Shown piece by piece: positions 38,663 through 48,862 of a stretch of DNA of 64,000 nt. The stretch is taken from NCBI GenBank assembly GCA_002077045.2, contig KZ111152.1, positions 588,253 through 652,252 on the forward strand, given 5' to 3'. Made by a program: the position numbers and the translations under genes. The first letter of the stretch is position 1. The number at the start of each line of letters is the position of its first letter. Below the pieces are notes generated by a model. It did not search any database and had not been told where the DNA came from. It worked only from the letters and a program-made list of their open reading frames with translations. Source of the DNA: Rachicladosporium sp. CCFEE 5018 (taxonomy: Eukaryota; Ascomycota; Dothideomycetes; Cladosporiales; Cladosporiaceae).

Positions 38663-41600
38663 ATGGCGGGCGAAGATCAGAGCCACACGGCTCATCGCCC
38701 AGCCAACAAAGAGAAGAAGCACACCTCAGGCCAGCCAAACCCCAAAGCCTTCGCCTTCAACGCCCCCGGCCGCCTCGCAAAGCAAGCAGCTCGCAGTCAC
38801 GATGTGAAAGAAAAGCGCCTGCACGTCCCACTCGTTGATCGCTTGCCTGAGGAAGCGCCGCCCCTCGTCGTCGGCGTTGTCGGTCCGCCCGGTGTAGGTA
38901 AGACCACATTGATCAAGAGTCTGGTACGGCGATACACGAAGCAGAGCATCACCTTGATCACCGGTCCGATCACAGTGGTGACGAGCAAGCGACGGCGCCT
39001 CACATTCTTCGAAGCACCGAGCGATAGTCTGGCAAGCGCGATCGATCTGGCGAAAGTAGTGGACATTGTGCTCCTAATGATCGACGGCAACTTTGGCTTC
39101 GAGATGGAGACGATGGAGTTCTTGACTGTGCTATCAAACACGGGTATGCCCGGAAACGTCTTCGGCATCTTGACCCATCTGGATCTGTTCAGGAAGCAAG
39201 AGGCGCTCAAGGCACAAAAGAAGAGGCTGAAGCATAGGTTCTGGAGTGAGCTGTATCAGGGCGCGAAGCTTTTCTATCTGTCCGGCGTAATCAATGGACG
39301 ATATCCGGATCGGGAGGTTTTGAATTTGTCGAGGTTCTTGAGCGTGATGAAGAACCCGAGACCGTTGATTTGGAGGAACAGTCATCCTTATGCGCTTGCG
39401 GATCGAATGCTGGATATCACGCCGCCTACACAGATCGAGGAGGATCCGCAGTGCGACCGGACTGTGGCGCTGTATGGATACCTGCGTGGGACGAATTTCC
39501 CCTCGCATGATGCGAGGGTACACATACCTGGACTCGGTGATTTGACAGTCACCCAGGTGGAGTCGCTTCCCGATCCTTGCCCTACACCATACTTCGAGGA
39601 GGCACAAGTCAAGGCTGGAGCAGCGAAAAAGCGAAGACGACTAGGCGAGAAGCAGAAGATCATATACGCGCCGATGAGCGACGTGGGAGGTGTACTCGTG
39701 GACAAGGATGCTGTCTACATTGACGTCAAGAGCAACACATTCGATGCTGATGACGACGAGGTGGAGCGAGGTTTCGGAGAGCAGATGATGGTCGGTCTGC
39801 AGGCTGAGCGTAGGCTGCTAGGCGAGGATGAGAGAGGTATCAGTCTGTTCGAGAAGGGCAGCAGACTGCAAGATATCGAGGAGGACTCAACCGTCGCCGA
39901 CACTGGACGGAAAGCAAGGCGAATGCCAAAGCTAGCCGATCGGGAAGCTGGCGAAGATGAAGAGGACATTGATGATGAAGGGTTTGTCAGCGCTGATTCG
40001 GACGACGATGCCGATCTGGAGCGTCTGCAGCAAGCACCCGCGAAGCTTGGACGAGCGGCGAAGGACGAGCAGGTGGAGGGCGATGTCGCTTTTGCAGACT
40101 CGGACAGCGATCTCGGCAGTCTGTCCTCTGTCTCGGACCAAGAGTTGGAAGAGGGGGAGGACGACGATGATGAGGATGCAAGTGACGAAGATGAGGAAGA
40201 TGAAGATGACGAAGATGGCGAGCTACGATGGAAGTCGAAGATGGTCGAGCAGGCACAGGCGATGCATGGCAAGAAGCATCCATATCGAGTCGCCGACATG
40301 GCCAGAATGCTGTATGATGATATGCTGTCTGTTGCGGAGGTCATACAGAAGTGGAAAGCCGAGGACGTGGACGTTACGGAAGAGGTGGAGGAAGACCAAG
40401 ATGAGACACTCTTCCAAGTCAAGAAGGTCAACGAGAGCGACGATGAGGACCGCATGATCCCGAAGCTCGACTACGCTCTTCTGGATGCGAAGTGGACGGA
40501 CGAGGACAACATGCAGGTACTGAAGAAACGATTTTCCGCTGTACGCGGTACTGGCGCGAATGGTGAGCCAACTGCAGAGGGCGATGGCGACGAGGGCAAT
40601 CTCAGTCACGGTGATGGAGCGTTCGAGGACCTCGAAAGCGGCGAGAAGCATGCAGCAGAAGAGGAAGCTGGGCCTGACGATCTCGAGGCGGAGCGTCGAA
40701 AGAACGCGGCTCGCAAAGAGGAACTCAAGAACCGCTTCGAGGAAGAAGATCGCGAAGGTTTTCTCAACCCCAAGAACACCAACCGCGACGCCAACGGCGA
40801 AGCAGAAGCTCGTGAATATGGCGAAGACGAATGGTACGATCAACAAAAAGCCCAGCTGCAGAAGCAGCAAGACATCAATCGCCGCGAATTTGAGGCCCTC
40901 GATACTTCCTCTCGCGTCCGCGCCGAAGGCTTCAAAGCCGGCTCCTACTGCCGCGTGATTCTGCAGAACGTCCCGTCTGAGTTCATCTCGAACTTCAACC
41001 CTCGCTACCCTTTAGTATTAGGCGGTCTCCAGCCAACAGAAGAACGCATGGCTTATGTACAAGTCCGCATCAAGCGCCACCGCTGGCACAAACGCATCCT
41101 CAAAACCAATGATCCACTGATCTTCAGTCTCGGCTGGCGGCGCTTCCAGTCAACGCCAGTCTATAGCATCTCCGATTCGCGTACGCGGAATCGTATGCTA
41201 AAGTACACGCCAGAGCACATGCACTGTTTCGGGACGTTCTACGGCCCCCTTGCTGCCCCGAACACAAGCTTCGTCTGCGTGCAGAGCCTCTCGAACAAGA
41301 ACCCGGGCTTCCGCGTAGCAGCAACGGGTGTAGTACTCAGCGTCGATGAAGGCACCGAGATCGTCAAGAAGTTGAAGCTCACTGGCCACCCCTACAAGAT
41401 CTTCAAAAACACAGCCTTCATCAAAGACATGTTCTCCTCCTCCCTCGAAATCGCAAAGTTCGAAGGCGCCTCCATCCGCACCGTGTCAGGCATCCGCGGT
41501 CAAATCAAGAAAGCCTTGTCGAAACCCGAGGGAAACTTCCGCGCGACCTTCGAGGACAAAGTACTCATGTCCGACATCGTGTTTCTCCGCGCCTGGTACC

Positions 41601-42154
41601 CCATCAAGCCGCACAGATTCTACAACCCTGTTACGAATCTGCTGTCAGCAGGGGATGCAGATACCTGGTCCGGCATGCGGCTCACTGGCCAACTGAGAGC
41701 AGATCTAAACCTCCCCGTCCCGGTAGCGAAGAACAGCACATACGCTCCCATCGAGCGACAGGAACGGCACTTCAACCCCCTCCGTGTCCCCCGCAAGTTG
41801 CAGTCCAATCTCCCCTTCAAATCCCAACTCACGACCATGGCCGCGCAGAAACCTGGCAAGGAGACTTACCTCCAAAAGCGAGCCGTGGTGCTTAACGGCG
41901 AAGAGCGACAGGCACGACGGTTGATGCAGCTTGTGGGGCTTGTGAGGAAGGAGAAAGTTGAGAAGAGGGCTCGGAAGCAGGAGGAGCGGAAGGAGGGGTA
42001 TAAGGCTAAGGTTGCTGAGAATGAGGGGAAGAGGAGGGAGAGGGAGAAGAGGGAGCGGGATGAGTTTTGGAGGAAGGAGGGGGGAAAGAGGAAAGGACGG
42101 GAGGAGGCAGGGGATGCTGGGGGCGGTGGGGGAAAGAGGAGAAAACGGGGGTGA
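38663..42154 (+). CDS. BMS1: Ribosome biogenesis GTPase Bms1
   Basis: 1163 residues from the ATG at 38663 (MAGEDQSHTAHRP). Bms1 is the GTPase of the small-subunit processome. It recruits Rcl1 to pre-ribosomes in the nucleolus and is needed for early 18S rRNA maturation. The P-loop GPPGVGKTT lies at about residue 74, then GPITVVTSKRRRLTFFE and ILTHLDLFRK (the G4-like element). Next come the AARP2CN region, a very acidic stretch at about 425-525 (EEGEDDDDEDASDEDEEDED), and the conserved C-terminal domain with RFQSTPVYSI, GTFYGPLAAPNTSF and FRATFEDKVLMSDIVFLRAW. The tail is Lys/Arg/Glu-rich. A single long exon, as far as can be seen. Confidence 0.93.
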   Translation: MAGEDQSHTAHRPANKEKKHTSGQPNPKAFAFNAPGRLAKQAARSHDVKEKRLHVPLVDRLPEEAPPLVVGVVGPPGVGKTTLIKSLVRRYTKQSITLITGPITVVTSKRRRLTFFEAPSDSLASAIDLAKVVDIVLLMIDGNFGFEMETMEFLTVLSNTGMPGNVFGILTHLDLFRKQEALKAQKKRLKHRFWSELYQGAKLFYLSGVINGRYPDREVLNLSRFLSVMKNPRPLIWRNSHPYALADRMLDITPPTQIEEDPQCDRTVALYGYLRGTNFPSHDARVHIPGLGDLTVTQVESLPDPCPTPYFEEAQVKAGAAKKRRRLGEKQKIIYAPMSDVGGVLVDKDAVYIDVKSNTFDADDDEVERGFGEQMMVGLQAERRLLGEDERGISLFEKGSRLQDIEEDSTVADTGRKARRMPKLADREAGEDEEDIDDEGFVSADSDDDADLERLQQAPAKLGRAAKDEQVEGDVAFADSDSDLGSLSSVSDQELEEGEDDDDEDASDEDEEDEDDEDGELRWKSKMVEQAQAMHGKKHPYRVADMARMLYDDMLSVAEVIQKWKAEDVDVTEEVEEDQDETLFQVKKVNESDDEDRMIPKLDYALLDAKWTDEDNMQVLKKRFSAVRGTGANGEPTAEGDGDEGNLSHGDGAFEDLESGEKHAAEEEAGPDDLEAERRKNAARKEELKNRFEEEDREGFLNPKNTNRDANGEAEAREYGEDEWYDQQKAQLQKQQDINRREFEALDTSSRVRAEGFKAGSYCRVILQNVPSEFISNFNPRYPLVLGGLQPTEERMAYVQVRIKRHRWHKRILKTNDPLIFSLGWRRFQSTPVYSISDSRTRNRMLKYTPEHMHCFGTFYGPLAAPNTSFVCVQSLSNKNPGFRVAATGVVLSVDEGTEIVKKLKLTGHPYKIFKNTAFIKDMFSSSLEIAKFEGASIRTVSGIRGQIKKALSKPEGNFRATFEDKVLMSDIVFLRAWYPIKPHRFYNPVTNLLSAGDADTWSGMRLTGQLRADLNLPVPVAKNSTYAPIERQERHFNPLRVPRKLQSNLPFKSQLTTMAAQKPGKETYLQKRAVVLNGEERQARRLMQLVGLVRKEKVEKRARKQEERKEGYKAKVAENEGKRREREKRERDEFWRKEGGKRKGREEAGDAGGGGGKRRKRG

Positions 42155-42328
42155 GTGGAAGGGTGTGGGTGAGGAAGATTATATGTTATGTGAGGAGGTA
42201 GATATTACATGTCTTCTTGAGACTGTTGCCATGCCTTGCCGTCCAGCGCCTTGCTGTTCGTCCGTGCCGAAACGCCGTTTAGATGAGCCGCCCATATGTC
42301 GTCAAGCCATTACATCTCCTCATGCACT

Positions 42329-44366
42329 TCACTCTCCAGTGCCACCTGTGCCCACTGTGCGCAGCGTCTCCTCGCTATACCGTACAGAGATCGCCGCAAC
42401 GCTAGACACAGGTGTGTACCTTGTCACCAGACTCCCTGACGTGCTGCCCTCACTAGCCGTCACCAAGCTCGGACAGCCATCTTCACTCTCACTCGCAGGT
42501 GCATACCGCGCGAACCCATTCGCCGTACCTCCACTTTCTGCTTCATCTGGAGTAGAAGCGTAATCAGGCAAGCTCTCAGACGTATACGACGGCAATGTCG
42601 CCGTACTAGCCCTCGACCTCGCCTCAGGCAACGGCACCATCTGCGGCGGCGGATCCCACCTCGGCGCCCTCATAAGATCCCTCCGATCCTCACCAACACG
42701 CACAAGCCCCGCTACAATCTCATGCGCATGTCTCAATTCCCGAATCTCAGCCTCCATCACCTCGCCTTTCTCAGCTTGATCCAGACTCTGCTCTAGAAAC
42801 GCATCCTGTAAGATCAGCGCGCGTTTTTCCTCGTAGTCCTCAATCCTCGTTGGCTTTGTGGACTCTCCGCTGAAGCAGGACAAGGTGGCGACTAAGCCGT
42901 TCCAGCGTTTCCGCATCGTAGCGCGACGCGCTGCTCGGCGGTAGGCGCGAGCGTTTCGCCGCTCTTCGCGGTCTGCGGCTCGCTCGACGCGGCGCCGCAT
43001 GGACATGCATTTGCGGCGGATGTAGGCGCATAGGGTTGTGAGACCGATGAGGGCGGCGATTAGTTCGAGGACGCGGACGAGCGTGCTTTGGGTTTGGGGC
43101 TTGAATTGGTCGCGCCAATTGAAGGAGGCGTTCTGGGAGCTATCTTGGGTGATGATTACAGGGAGAGCGGCGGCTTGGACTTCGTCGGATGCGTGCAACG
43201 GGTTGATGACGCCGTAGCTTGGGAGGCCAAATTTGGTGAAGTTGCGAGCGGTCTGAGGTGGCTTCTCAGACTCGTCTGGGAGAGTGGCGAGACGCTGTGT
43301 TTGTGCATTGACTTGCACATACTTGTGGAATGACTGTGTTGACATGTCGAGCTTGTCGCACAGTCGCTCCGATACGACACGGACGGCACACATGATGCCA
43401 TCGCACTGCTCGAGGAGATGCTCCAAGGGCATCTTGGAGGTGTGCTGCTTGATGCGAGCTTTGACAGCCTTTTGCGCTGCCTCGAGTTCGGACTGCAGTT
43501 GCGATGCGTCTGCTTCCAGAAGCCGTAGCGTTTCGAGATCGCCCTCGATGTCGGACATTTCGTCTTCGGCCATGGAGGACGTCATGTCCAGCGACTCGCG
43601 GCTGCGATCAAAAGATTTGGTCATACTTGCGAAGTCCATGCGAGCAGGATCCTGTATCAGAGACACATCGAGTAGGCGAGCGACCTGACCTTCAGACCAC
43701 CGAATGCTGAACCCGCGAGGATGCGGCACTTCTACACCGTCGACAGAGTGGATGAGGATGTCGAAGGACGACTTGGACTCGAAGATTGACAAGTCGCTGT
43801 TGGCGTGCAATGGAATGCCGTGGCCAGTCACGTTGAGTGTCACCGCATGCAGATGACCGGCGTTATCGATCGCGGCTATCTCAAGAGACCTCTCGGCCGT
43901 GTAGACTCCATGTGGATCTCGTTGGTAGCAGAGGTCTACTGGACCGTCGTTCACTACAGCGACGATACCACAGGTCGCAGCGTCTGGTCGAGACAGATGC
44001 CTGAGCTTGAATACCTAAGGCAGGTATGAGTAAATGTACAGGGAAGGTTTGCAAGAGGGAATAGTCTGGTGTTACGTAGACATACCAAGTCAGCTTGCGT
44101 GGCCTCGTCTACGCTAAGAATGCAGCCAGCACACGGGAGGCTGAAGACCAAGTCTTGCGATTTGATATCTAACAGGCATACACATGAGTACCCATTAACT
44201 CATTTCCCAATGGCTCTACTTGGCTTGACATACCGTACTTCAACAGCTCAATGCCCTTCGAAAGCGTCGCTTTGCTGACAGCTCTCACTGGCAGCGCGCT
44301 CACACCCGTCAGCACCAGCACAGCAAGCAACACCAGCAAATCGAGCAGGCTGCGTGAGTGCATCAT
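42329..44366 (-). CDS. Signal-peptide single-pass membrane protein of unknown function
   Basis: Exons 44366-44234, 44168-44086 and 44014-42329 give 633 residues; introns of 65 and 71 bp have GTATGT donors and TAG acceptors. A clear signal peptide (LLDLLVLLAVLVLTGVSA) leads to a luminal domain with LPCAGC and further Cys. A coiled-coil stretch follows (about 220-270, ETLRLLEADASQLQSELEAAQ). One transmembrane helix (VRVLELIAALIGLTTLCAYI, about 380-400) precedes a strongly basic cytosolic segment and a Ser/Pro-rich tail. The layout and the CxxC motif after the signal peptide recall fungal DUF7728-type proteins, from memory. Function unknown. Confidence 0.7.
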
Positions 44367-44757
44367 GGCACCCTCCACGCTGCCGCTTCACATATCAACA
44401 ATGATATTCTCCTCGTCGTTCCTGACAATCTCGTGTCGCGTGATGATGACAGGTAGTCAGGAACGAATTCTGTCATGATGTTAGGCAGCAACATAAGCTC
44501 GACTGAGGCTGTGTCGAACGCCGTCCAACTCCGACGTTCCTTCGCTAGACCTTCCTTGCTTGATCAACATTCGAGCTTCGATATGACTTGTGAATGAACA
44601 TTGAGCCCTTCAAGATATCTACACGTCGCTATTGCTCCGCTCTACAACCAGCTCCGGAAATATTAATCACCACAGCGCCCAATTGAGCTCACGTTCATCG
44701 CTGCAGCTGGTCTCATACCTCGATTGGCACTGTCGTATACTTCGATACCCTTCAGCC
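44367..44757. promoter_or_regulatory. Divergent promoter region, membrane protein / LSM4
   Basis: 391 bp between divergent start codons. No TATA box or clear element is identified. Confidence 0.4.
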
Positions 44758-45239
44758 ATGGTACGTTTACCCCCAATCCGCTTCCAACCCTCACCATCCC
44801 AACAATATATCAATAGCTCCCCCTCTCCCTCCTCACGGCCTCGCAAGGCCATCCCATGCTCGTCGAGCTCAAGAACGGCGAAACGCTCAACGGCCACCTC
44901 CTCAAATGCGACACCTACATGAACCTCACCCTCAAAGAAGTCGTGCAAACTTCCGCCGAGGGTGAGCGCTTCTGGCGGCTGCCGGAGTGCTACGTCAGAG
45001 GCAACAATATCAAGTATCTCAGAGTTCCGGATGAGATTGTTGACATTGTGAAGGAGCAGCAGAACCAGGCGCAGCAGGCGGCGCAGAGTCAGAGGGGTGG
45101 GCATGGTGGGAGGGGAGGTGGGATGAGAGGTGGGCCGGCGGGACGAGGAGATCGTGGGGGAAGGGGTGGAGGGGCTGGAAGAGGTGATCGAGGTGGACGG
45201 GGAGGGCGAGGTGGGCAGAGAGGTGGGAGGGGCAATTAG
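44758..45239 (+). CDS. LSM4: U6 snRNA-associated Sm-like protein LSm4
   Basis: Exon 1 is only the ATG (44758-44760). A 56-bp intron (44761-44816, GTACGT...TAG) follows directly, and exon 2 is 44817-45239; 141 residues. Spliced, the protein begins [20 protein letters not shown], the standard Lsm4 N-terminus. The Sm fold shows the Sm1 motif ([20 protein letters not shown]) and Sm2 ([16 protein letters not shown]), then an RGG-rich tail. Lsm4 sits in the Lsm2-8 ring on U6 snRNA and in the cytoplasmic Lsm1-7/Pat1 mRNA-decay complex; its tail helps P-body assembly. After the TAG the same frame stays open for 110 codons with more RGG repeats; see the next entry. Confidence 0.9.
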
Positions 45240-46017
45240 GGAGGTCCATCGACATCATCAACACCATCGGCACCTTCACAACAAGGGAGAGGGGGCGGCG
45301 CAAGGAGAGGCCTTAGAGGTGGCCGCGGCGGGCGAGGCGGACAACATGGCAAAAGGGGATCTCACACACCTTCACCAAATCCGACCTCTAACCATGTCCC
45401 TAGTGATGGGCAATGTGGACAACATGCAGGCCACGTGCCACTACCCCCGACATACAATACAACCCCCTATAACTGGGGAGTAATCCAATACCAAGGCTTT
45501 GGCAGCTACATGCCACCACAGTTCCCGCCATACAGACTCCCGCCATACAACCTCCCGCCATACAACCTCCCTGCCATACAGCCTCCCGCCATACAGCCTC
45601 CCGCCCTACAACCTGCCTCCCCACGACTGGATACAACAACACTACGCCCGCTTCGGCGCCTCTGTCACCCCAATTCCCCAATCTCCAGCCCCACCACCAG
45701 CACGCTCCGGCACTCTCCCAGACGGCAGACAATACGGCACAGCCCCAGACGGCAGTCTCTACATCCTCGATACCAGTCCCATTTCCTACATCAACGAATC
45801 CGGCCGAAGAGTCGAGGTGCACCGCGACCAGGCCGATGCCGCCGCCGCCGCGCGCGCAGCCTACGACGCTCTGGGAGGAGCTGAGAGAGCCGAGCACGCG
45901 GTGCTTCTTCGGAATCAGCCGCGCGGGCCAGGTGGGCATAGGCCTGTGTTGCAAGCGCCTTGGCCGGAAGGGTCGGACAATTCTTTTTCTGTGCGTCCGC
46001 GCAGGGACTCTCGTTGA
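45240..46017 (+). pseudogene. RGG/LPPY-rich open frame continuing from LSM4 after its stop
   Basis: Directly after the LSM4 TAG, the same frame has no stop until the repeats at about 45570. It encodes further Gly/Arg-rich sequence ([18 protein letters not shown]), then PPTYNTTPYNWGVIQYQGFG and LPPYN repeats. It contains no ATG before 45510. Within the LPPYN repeats the frame slips by one base (near 45571) and continues in the next frame (DWIQQHYARFGASVTPIPQ, then SGTLPDGRQYGTAPDG) to a stop at 46015-46017. Three explanations are possible: a lost C-terminal extension of LSM4, stop readthrough or splicing around the TAG, or an independent gene whose start is not visible. Confidence 0.4.
45524..45616 (+). 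repeat. 15-bp tandem repeat encoding LPPYN/S
   Basis: Six units of CCCGCCATACARCCT type. Four are perfect or nearly so; two are 16 bp long, including one with an extra T at about 45572. That breaks the reading frame, although the peptide motif is readable on both sides. Confidence 0.75.
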
Positions 46018-46176
46018 TGGACAGGGGTAAGTTTAGGGATTTGGAATGTTGGAGGGTCTAGTTGGTAGCGGGAAGATGGTATGGCTGAGGAGTATTCAGA
46101 CATAGCTTATATGTACAGAGCTACACTGCTCGTATGTCGTCGCTTACACAGATCTTACATTCCCTTTACAGCAGCG

Positions 46177-47607
46177 CTAAGTGATGATCTCGCCCACGTC
46201 TACCATTTGTGGCTTCCATCGTTTCGTCTTCCCAGCTTCGCCCTCGACCTCGCTGGGTAGGACTACCTCTTCTGGTGAGGGACTGTACAGATACCAACTC
46301 CTCAGCGCCGCAGCCGCTGCTCGCACTCTAGCTTCGTTCAAACTTCCTCCAGCGCCTTCACCTAGCTTGTCCTCGCCACTGAAGACTCCCACTACGAAGA
46401 CTGGACTTCTTGACAGTCGTCCAGTTTCGCTGATCAGGCGCGCGACTGGAGGCTCAAAGTTCTCTCTTGAGCATAGGCGGGAAAGGTCGCGCGTGGGATG
46501 TGTGAATGCGAAGAGCGTGTGTAATGCTAGGTGTCGCGACAACACGTGTGCGTTGTGGAAAGCTTTCGTTGCTGCGGGCCCAGCATGGAGGTGTAGCGCG
46601 CCTGTGAGTGCGCGGATGAATGTCGCGCTTGCGGACTCGACTGTGGAGGCCTCTGTTGATTGAGTAGACGGCTGAGGTGGCGTGGGAATGGATTCTGAGA
46701 CGGCGTCTGAGAGGTTGGAGGTGAGAGGCGCGCCGGCGAATGGTGGAGCATCAGGGTCCTGGGTTTGGTCGGTCTGGAGGTCGCCGAACTGGTCATCGTA
46801 GACTACCCGGCTTGAGACGCCTCGACGGTAGTTCCAGGCTTCGTTTCTTCGGCCGCTGCCGAGTCGGCGGAGCGTGGGCATGTCTTTCACTCTTGTCATG
46901 CCGTCTTCACTCAGAGCGTTGCCTGGTGTGACGCGCTTGAGCTGCAGCAGACCTGGGTCTACCTCCTGCCCTGGCGCTGCTACAACCTCCACACCCCATT
47001 CTTGCCGCATGACAGCCAGTGTCGCGGGCCCGACATAAGCGTACTGCGCTGCAAAGAGCACTGGCATCGGTAGCCGTGGGTAGTGACATAGCAGGTGCTC
47101 CGTCGTGTAGTAGCCCAGTATGTCAGAGCCCAGAATAGCTAATGAGGAGTTGTTGTAATCCGGCCGAGGATCGACAGACCGATCTATCAGACACCGTGCT
47201 AGTGTCTGTATGGGGAGTTTTGACGGTAACGCTAATCGAGCGTGCAAGGCCGAGAGTTTGGCTGATTGCGTCGCTCGAAGAGCAGAAGGTGCGTTGAGTC
47301 CAGGCACGAAGTCATGAGATCGTGGAGGTCTTATGGGCGTCTCACTAAGTTCCAATGGCACATCATCAGTCTCGAGCGTGTCTGATGCAGTTGCTGTCGA
47401 TGCATATCGTCGCCCGTCCAGTGATCTTCTTCGACTCCTTTGCCATTGTGCTATCGGTCGAACTCCACCATGCTGTACTCTTCTCGTCTCACTTCTACAT
47501 TCGCTGGAAAATGGACATCGACTCTGTGATGATATCCGCGGATTTCGGGGCGGTTGAATTTGTGTAGCCCATCGATCCACCCTCACTCTCTTCATCAATC
47601 TTTCCAT
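46177..47607 (-). CDS. Mitochondrial large ribosomal subunit protein mL44 (MRPL3-like)
   Basis: 476 residues from the ATG at 47607. The N-terminus is Arg-rich and acid-poor (MERLMKRVRVDRWATQIQ...RRSLDGRRYAST), a long mitochondrial presequence. The central part is an inactive RNase III-like fold: TLARCLIDRSVDPRPDYNN, LAILGSDILGYYTTEHLLCHYPRLP. The C-terminal part is a double-stranded-RNA-binding-like domain (RLSRSPVFVVGVFSGEDKLGEGAGGSLNEARVRAAAAAL). It is a structural protein of the mitoribosome 54S subunit, homologue of yeast Mrpl3. An acidic, Pro/Ser-rich insert around 285-330 is unusual in length. Intronless. Confidence 0.85.
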   Translation of the reverse strand: MERLMKRVRVDRWATQIQPPRNPRISSQSRCPFSSECRSETRRVQHGGVRPIAQWQRSRRRSLDGRRYASTATASDTLETDDVPLELSETPIRPPRSHDFVPGLNAPSALRATQSAKLSALHARLALPSKLPIQTLARCLIDRSVDPRPDYNNSSLAILGSDILGYYTTEHLLCHYPRLPMPVLFAAQYAYVGPATLAVMRQEWGVEVVAAPGQEVDPGLLQLKRVTPGNALSEDGMTRVKDMPTLRRLGSGRRNEAWNYRRGVSSRVVYDDQFGDLQTDQTQDPDAPPFAGAPLTSNLSDAVSESIPTPPQPSTQSTEASTVESASATFIRALTGALHLHAGPAATKAFHNAHVLSRHLALHTLFAFTHPTRDLSRLCSRENFEPPVARLISETGRLSRSPVFVVGVFSGEDKLGEGAGGSLNEARVRAAAAALRSWYLYSPSPEEVVLPSEVEGEAGKTKRWKPQMVDVGEIIT

Positions 47608-47845
47608 TCAACCCGTGGCTCAATCAGATGCAGATCTCAATGCGGTAGTCCCAAGTGCGCCAATTGTATGATGTAGTGACATTGCCCGCGTGCTCCCCTA
47701 CCCAGAAATTCGAGGACTGAGAGCCGCTCACCGCGGGAGAGACGCGGGATCAGCCGCCGTCTGCGAGACCTCCACCACAGCTCTACCCTGAACCCACGTT
47801 CTTCCATTGTGTGCCGCGCAAGACTCCAGCAACCTCATCGCCACC

Positions 47846-48264
47846 ATGCGGCCCTCTTTGATTCTCCGTAGTGCCGGTGGCAAGATCCCGTACGCCCGCC
47901 CTTCCAATTGCGGTATCCAGCAGAGTCTCAACTGATGTCCCACCCAGCTACCCCAAACACGTCTGGTCACCTGCTGGAGGCTGGTACGCACAGCCCGCGA
48001 ACTGGAAAGCGAACACGGCTATAATGCTCGGAGTGGTATCTGGGGTTGTGGCTATGGCGTGGAGTGTGAGCGCGGATCGGGAGCATAGGTATAAGATGCC
48101 AGAGGTGCGTACTCGGAGTGTGGACAGAAAAACGAGAGATTCAGCTGGAGTGTGGGAAGCAGTACTAACGGTTTGCACAGCCGGACAGGTTCTTCCCATC
48201 ACGGTACTGGTCAAGGCAAATTCGGGAGCATGAAAGGGCACAGCGAGAGGCTGGGGGGTCATGA
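47846..48264 (+). CDS. Small single-pass, probably mitochondrial protein
   Basis: Three exons, 47846-47889, 47948-48104 and 48181-48264, give 94 residues. Introns of 58 bp (GTACGC...CAG) and 76 bp (GTGCGT, TACTAAC branch, ACAG) keep the frame. The product starts MRPSLILRSAGGKIP, then YPKHVWSPAGGWYAQP, one transmembrane helix (TAIMLGVVSGVVAMAWSVSA), ADREHRYKMPE and DRFFPSRYWSRQIREHE. Size, single helix and composition fit an inner-membrane accessory subunit, perhaps of complex I. It reads like a protein conserved across filamentous ascomycetes, but I cannot name it. Confidence 0.65.
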
Positions 48265-48862
48265 GAACGATGGTCTACGGGTAGATCTGGGGGAGTGTGG
48301 GCATTATGGCGACTTACGAATTGAGCCCAAGGGCTGCGTGTACATACGGTGAAGCAAGAAGCTTTCGAACCGATCACATGTGCCATGCTGTTGGTAGTTC
48401 TCTGGATTTTGCACGACTGCTGTGGTGCTATACTGTGCGCCGATACTGCGAGACGAGGCTGGCGGCTGTCAGTGAGATAGATCTGGAGTGCCACTTGGCT
48501 CCCGCTGGAAGCTGAACGCTCTGTGTGGAAAGAACGAAGCTCGCACGTGCTCTCTGGTCTATGTTGGAAGGCACGACCAGCTGTGACCGGGTTGGGTAAG
48601 ACTGCATAAGAAGCGAGGTGTGGTACCATTTGGTAAGTGTATCATCATCATCTCCTATGTGCTATCGTTCGCCCCGAGCCTATGTTACCGTGCTTTCGTA
48701 TACGGTGGGATCGATATTCCCTCAAGCAATACATGCCTTGTCATTAGGAGAGCAAGACAGGTGTGACTTGCAGTAAACTGCCGCGATGTCGGGAGATGGA
48801 CAAGACCGTAAGCAAATATCAGCTACAGCTGTGTAGCTTCCGACAGTGTAACGGCGCTGACT
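48265..48862. other. Intergenic region
   Basis: About 600 bp with no confident gene. A frame at 48763-48975 overlaps the start of the next gene and may be an alternative N-terminal exon. Confidence 0.35.
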
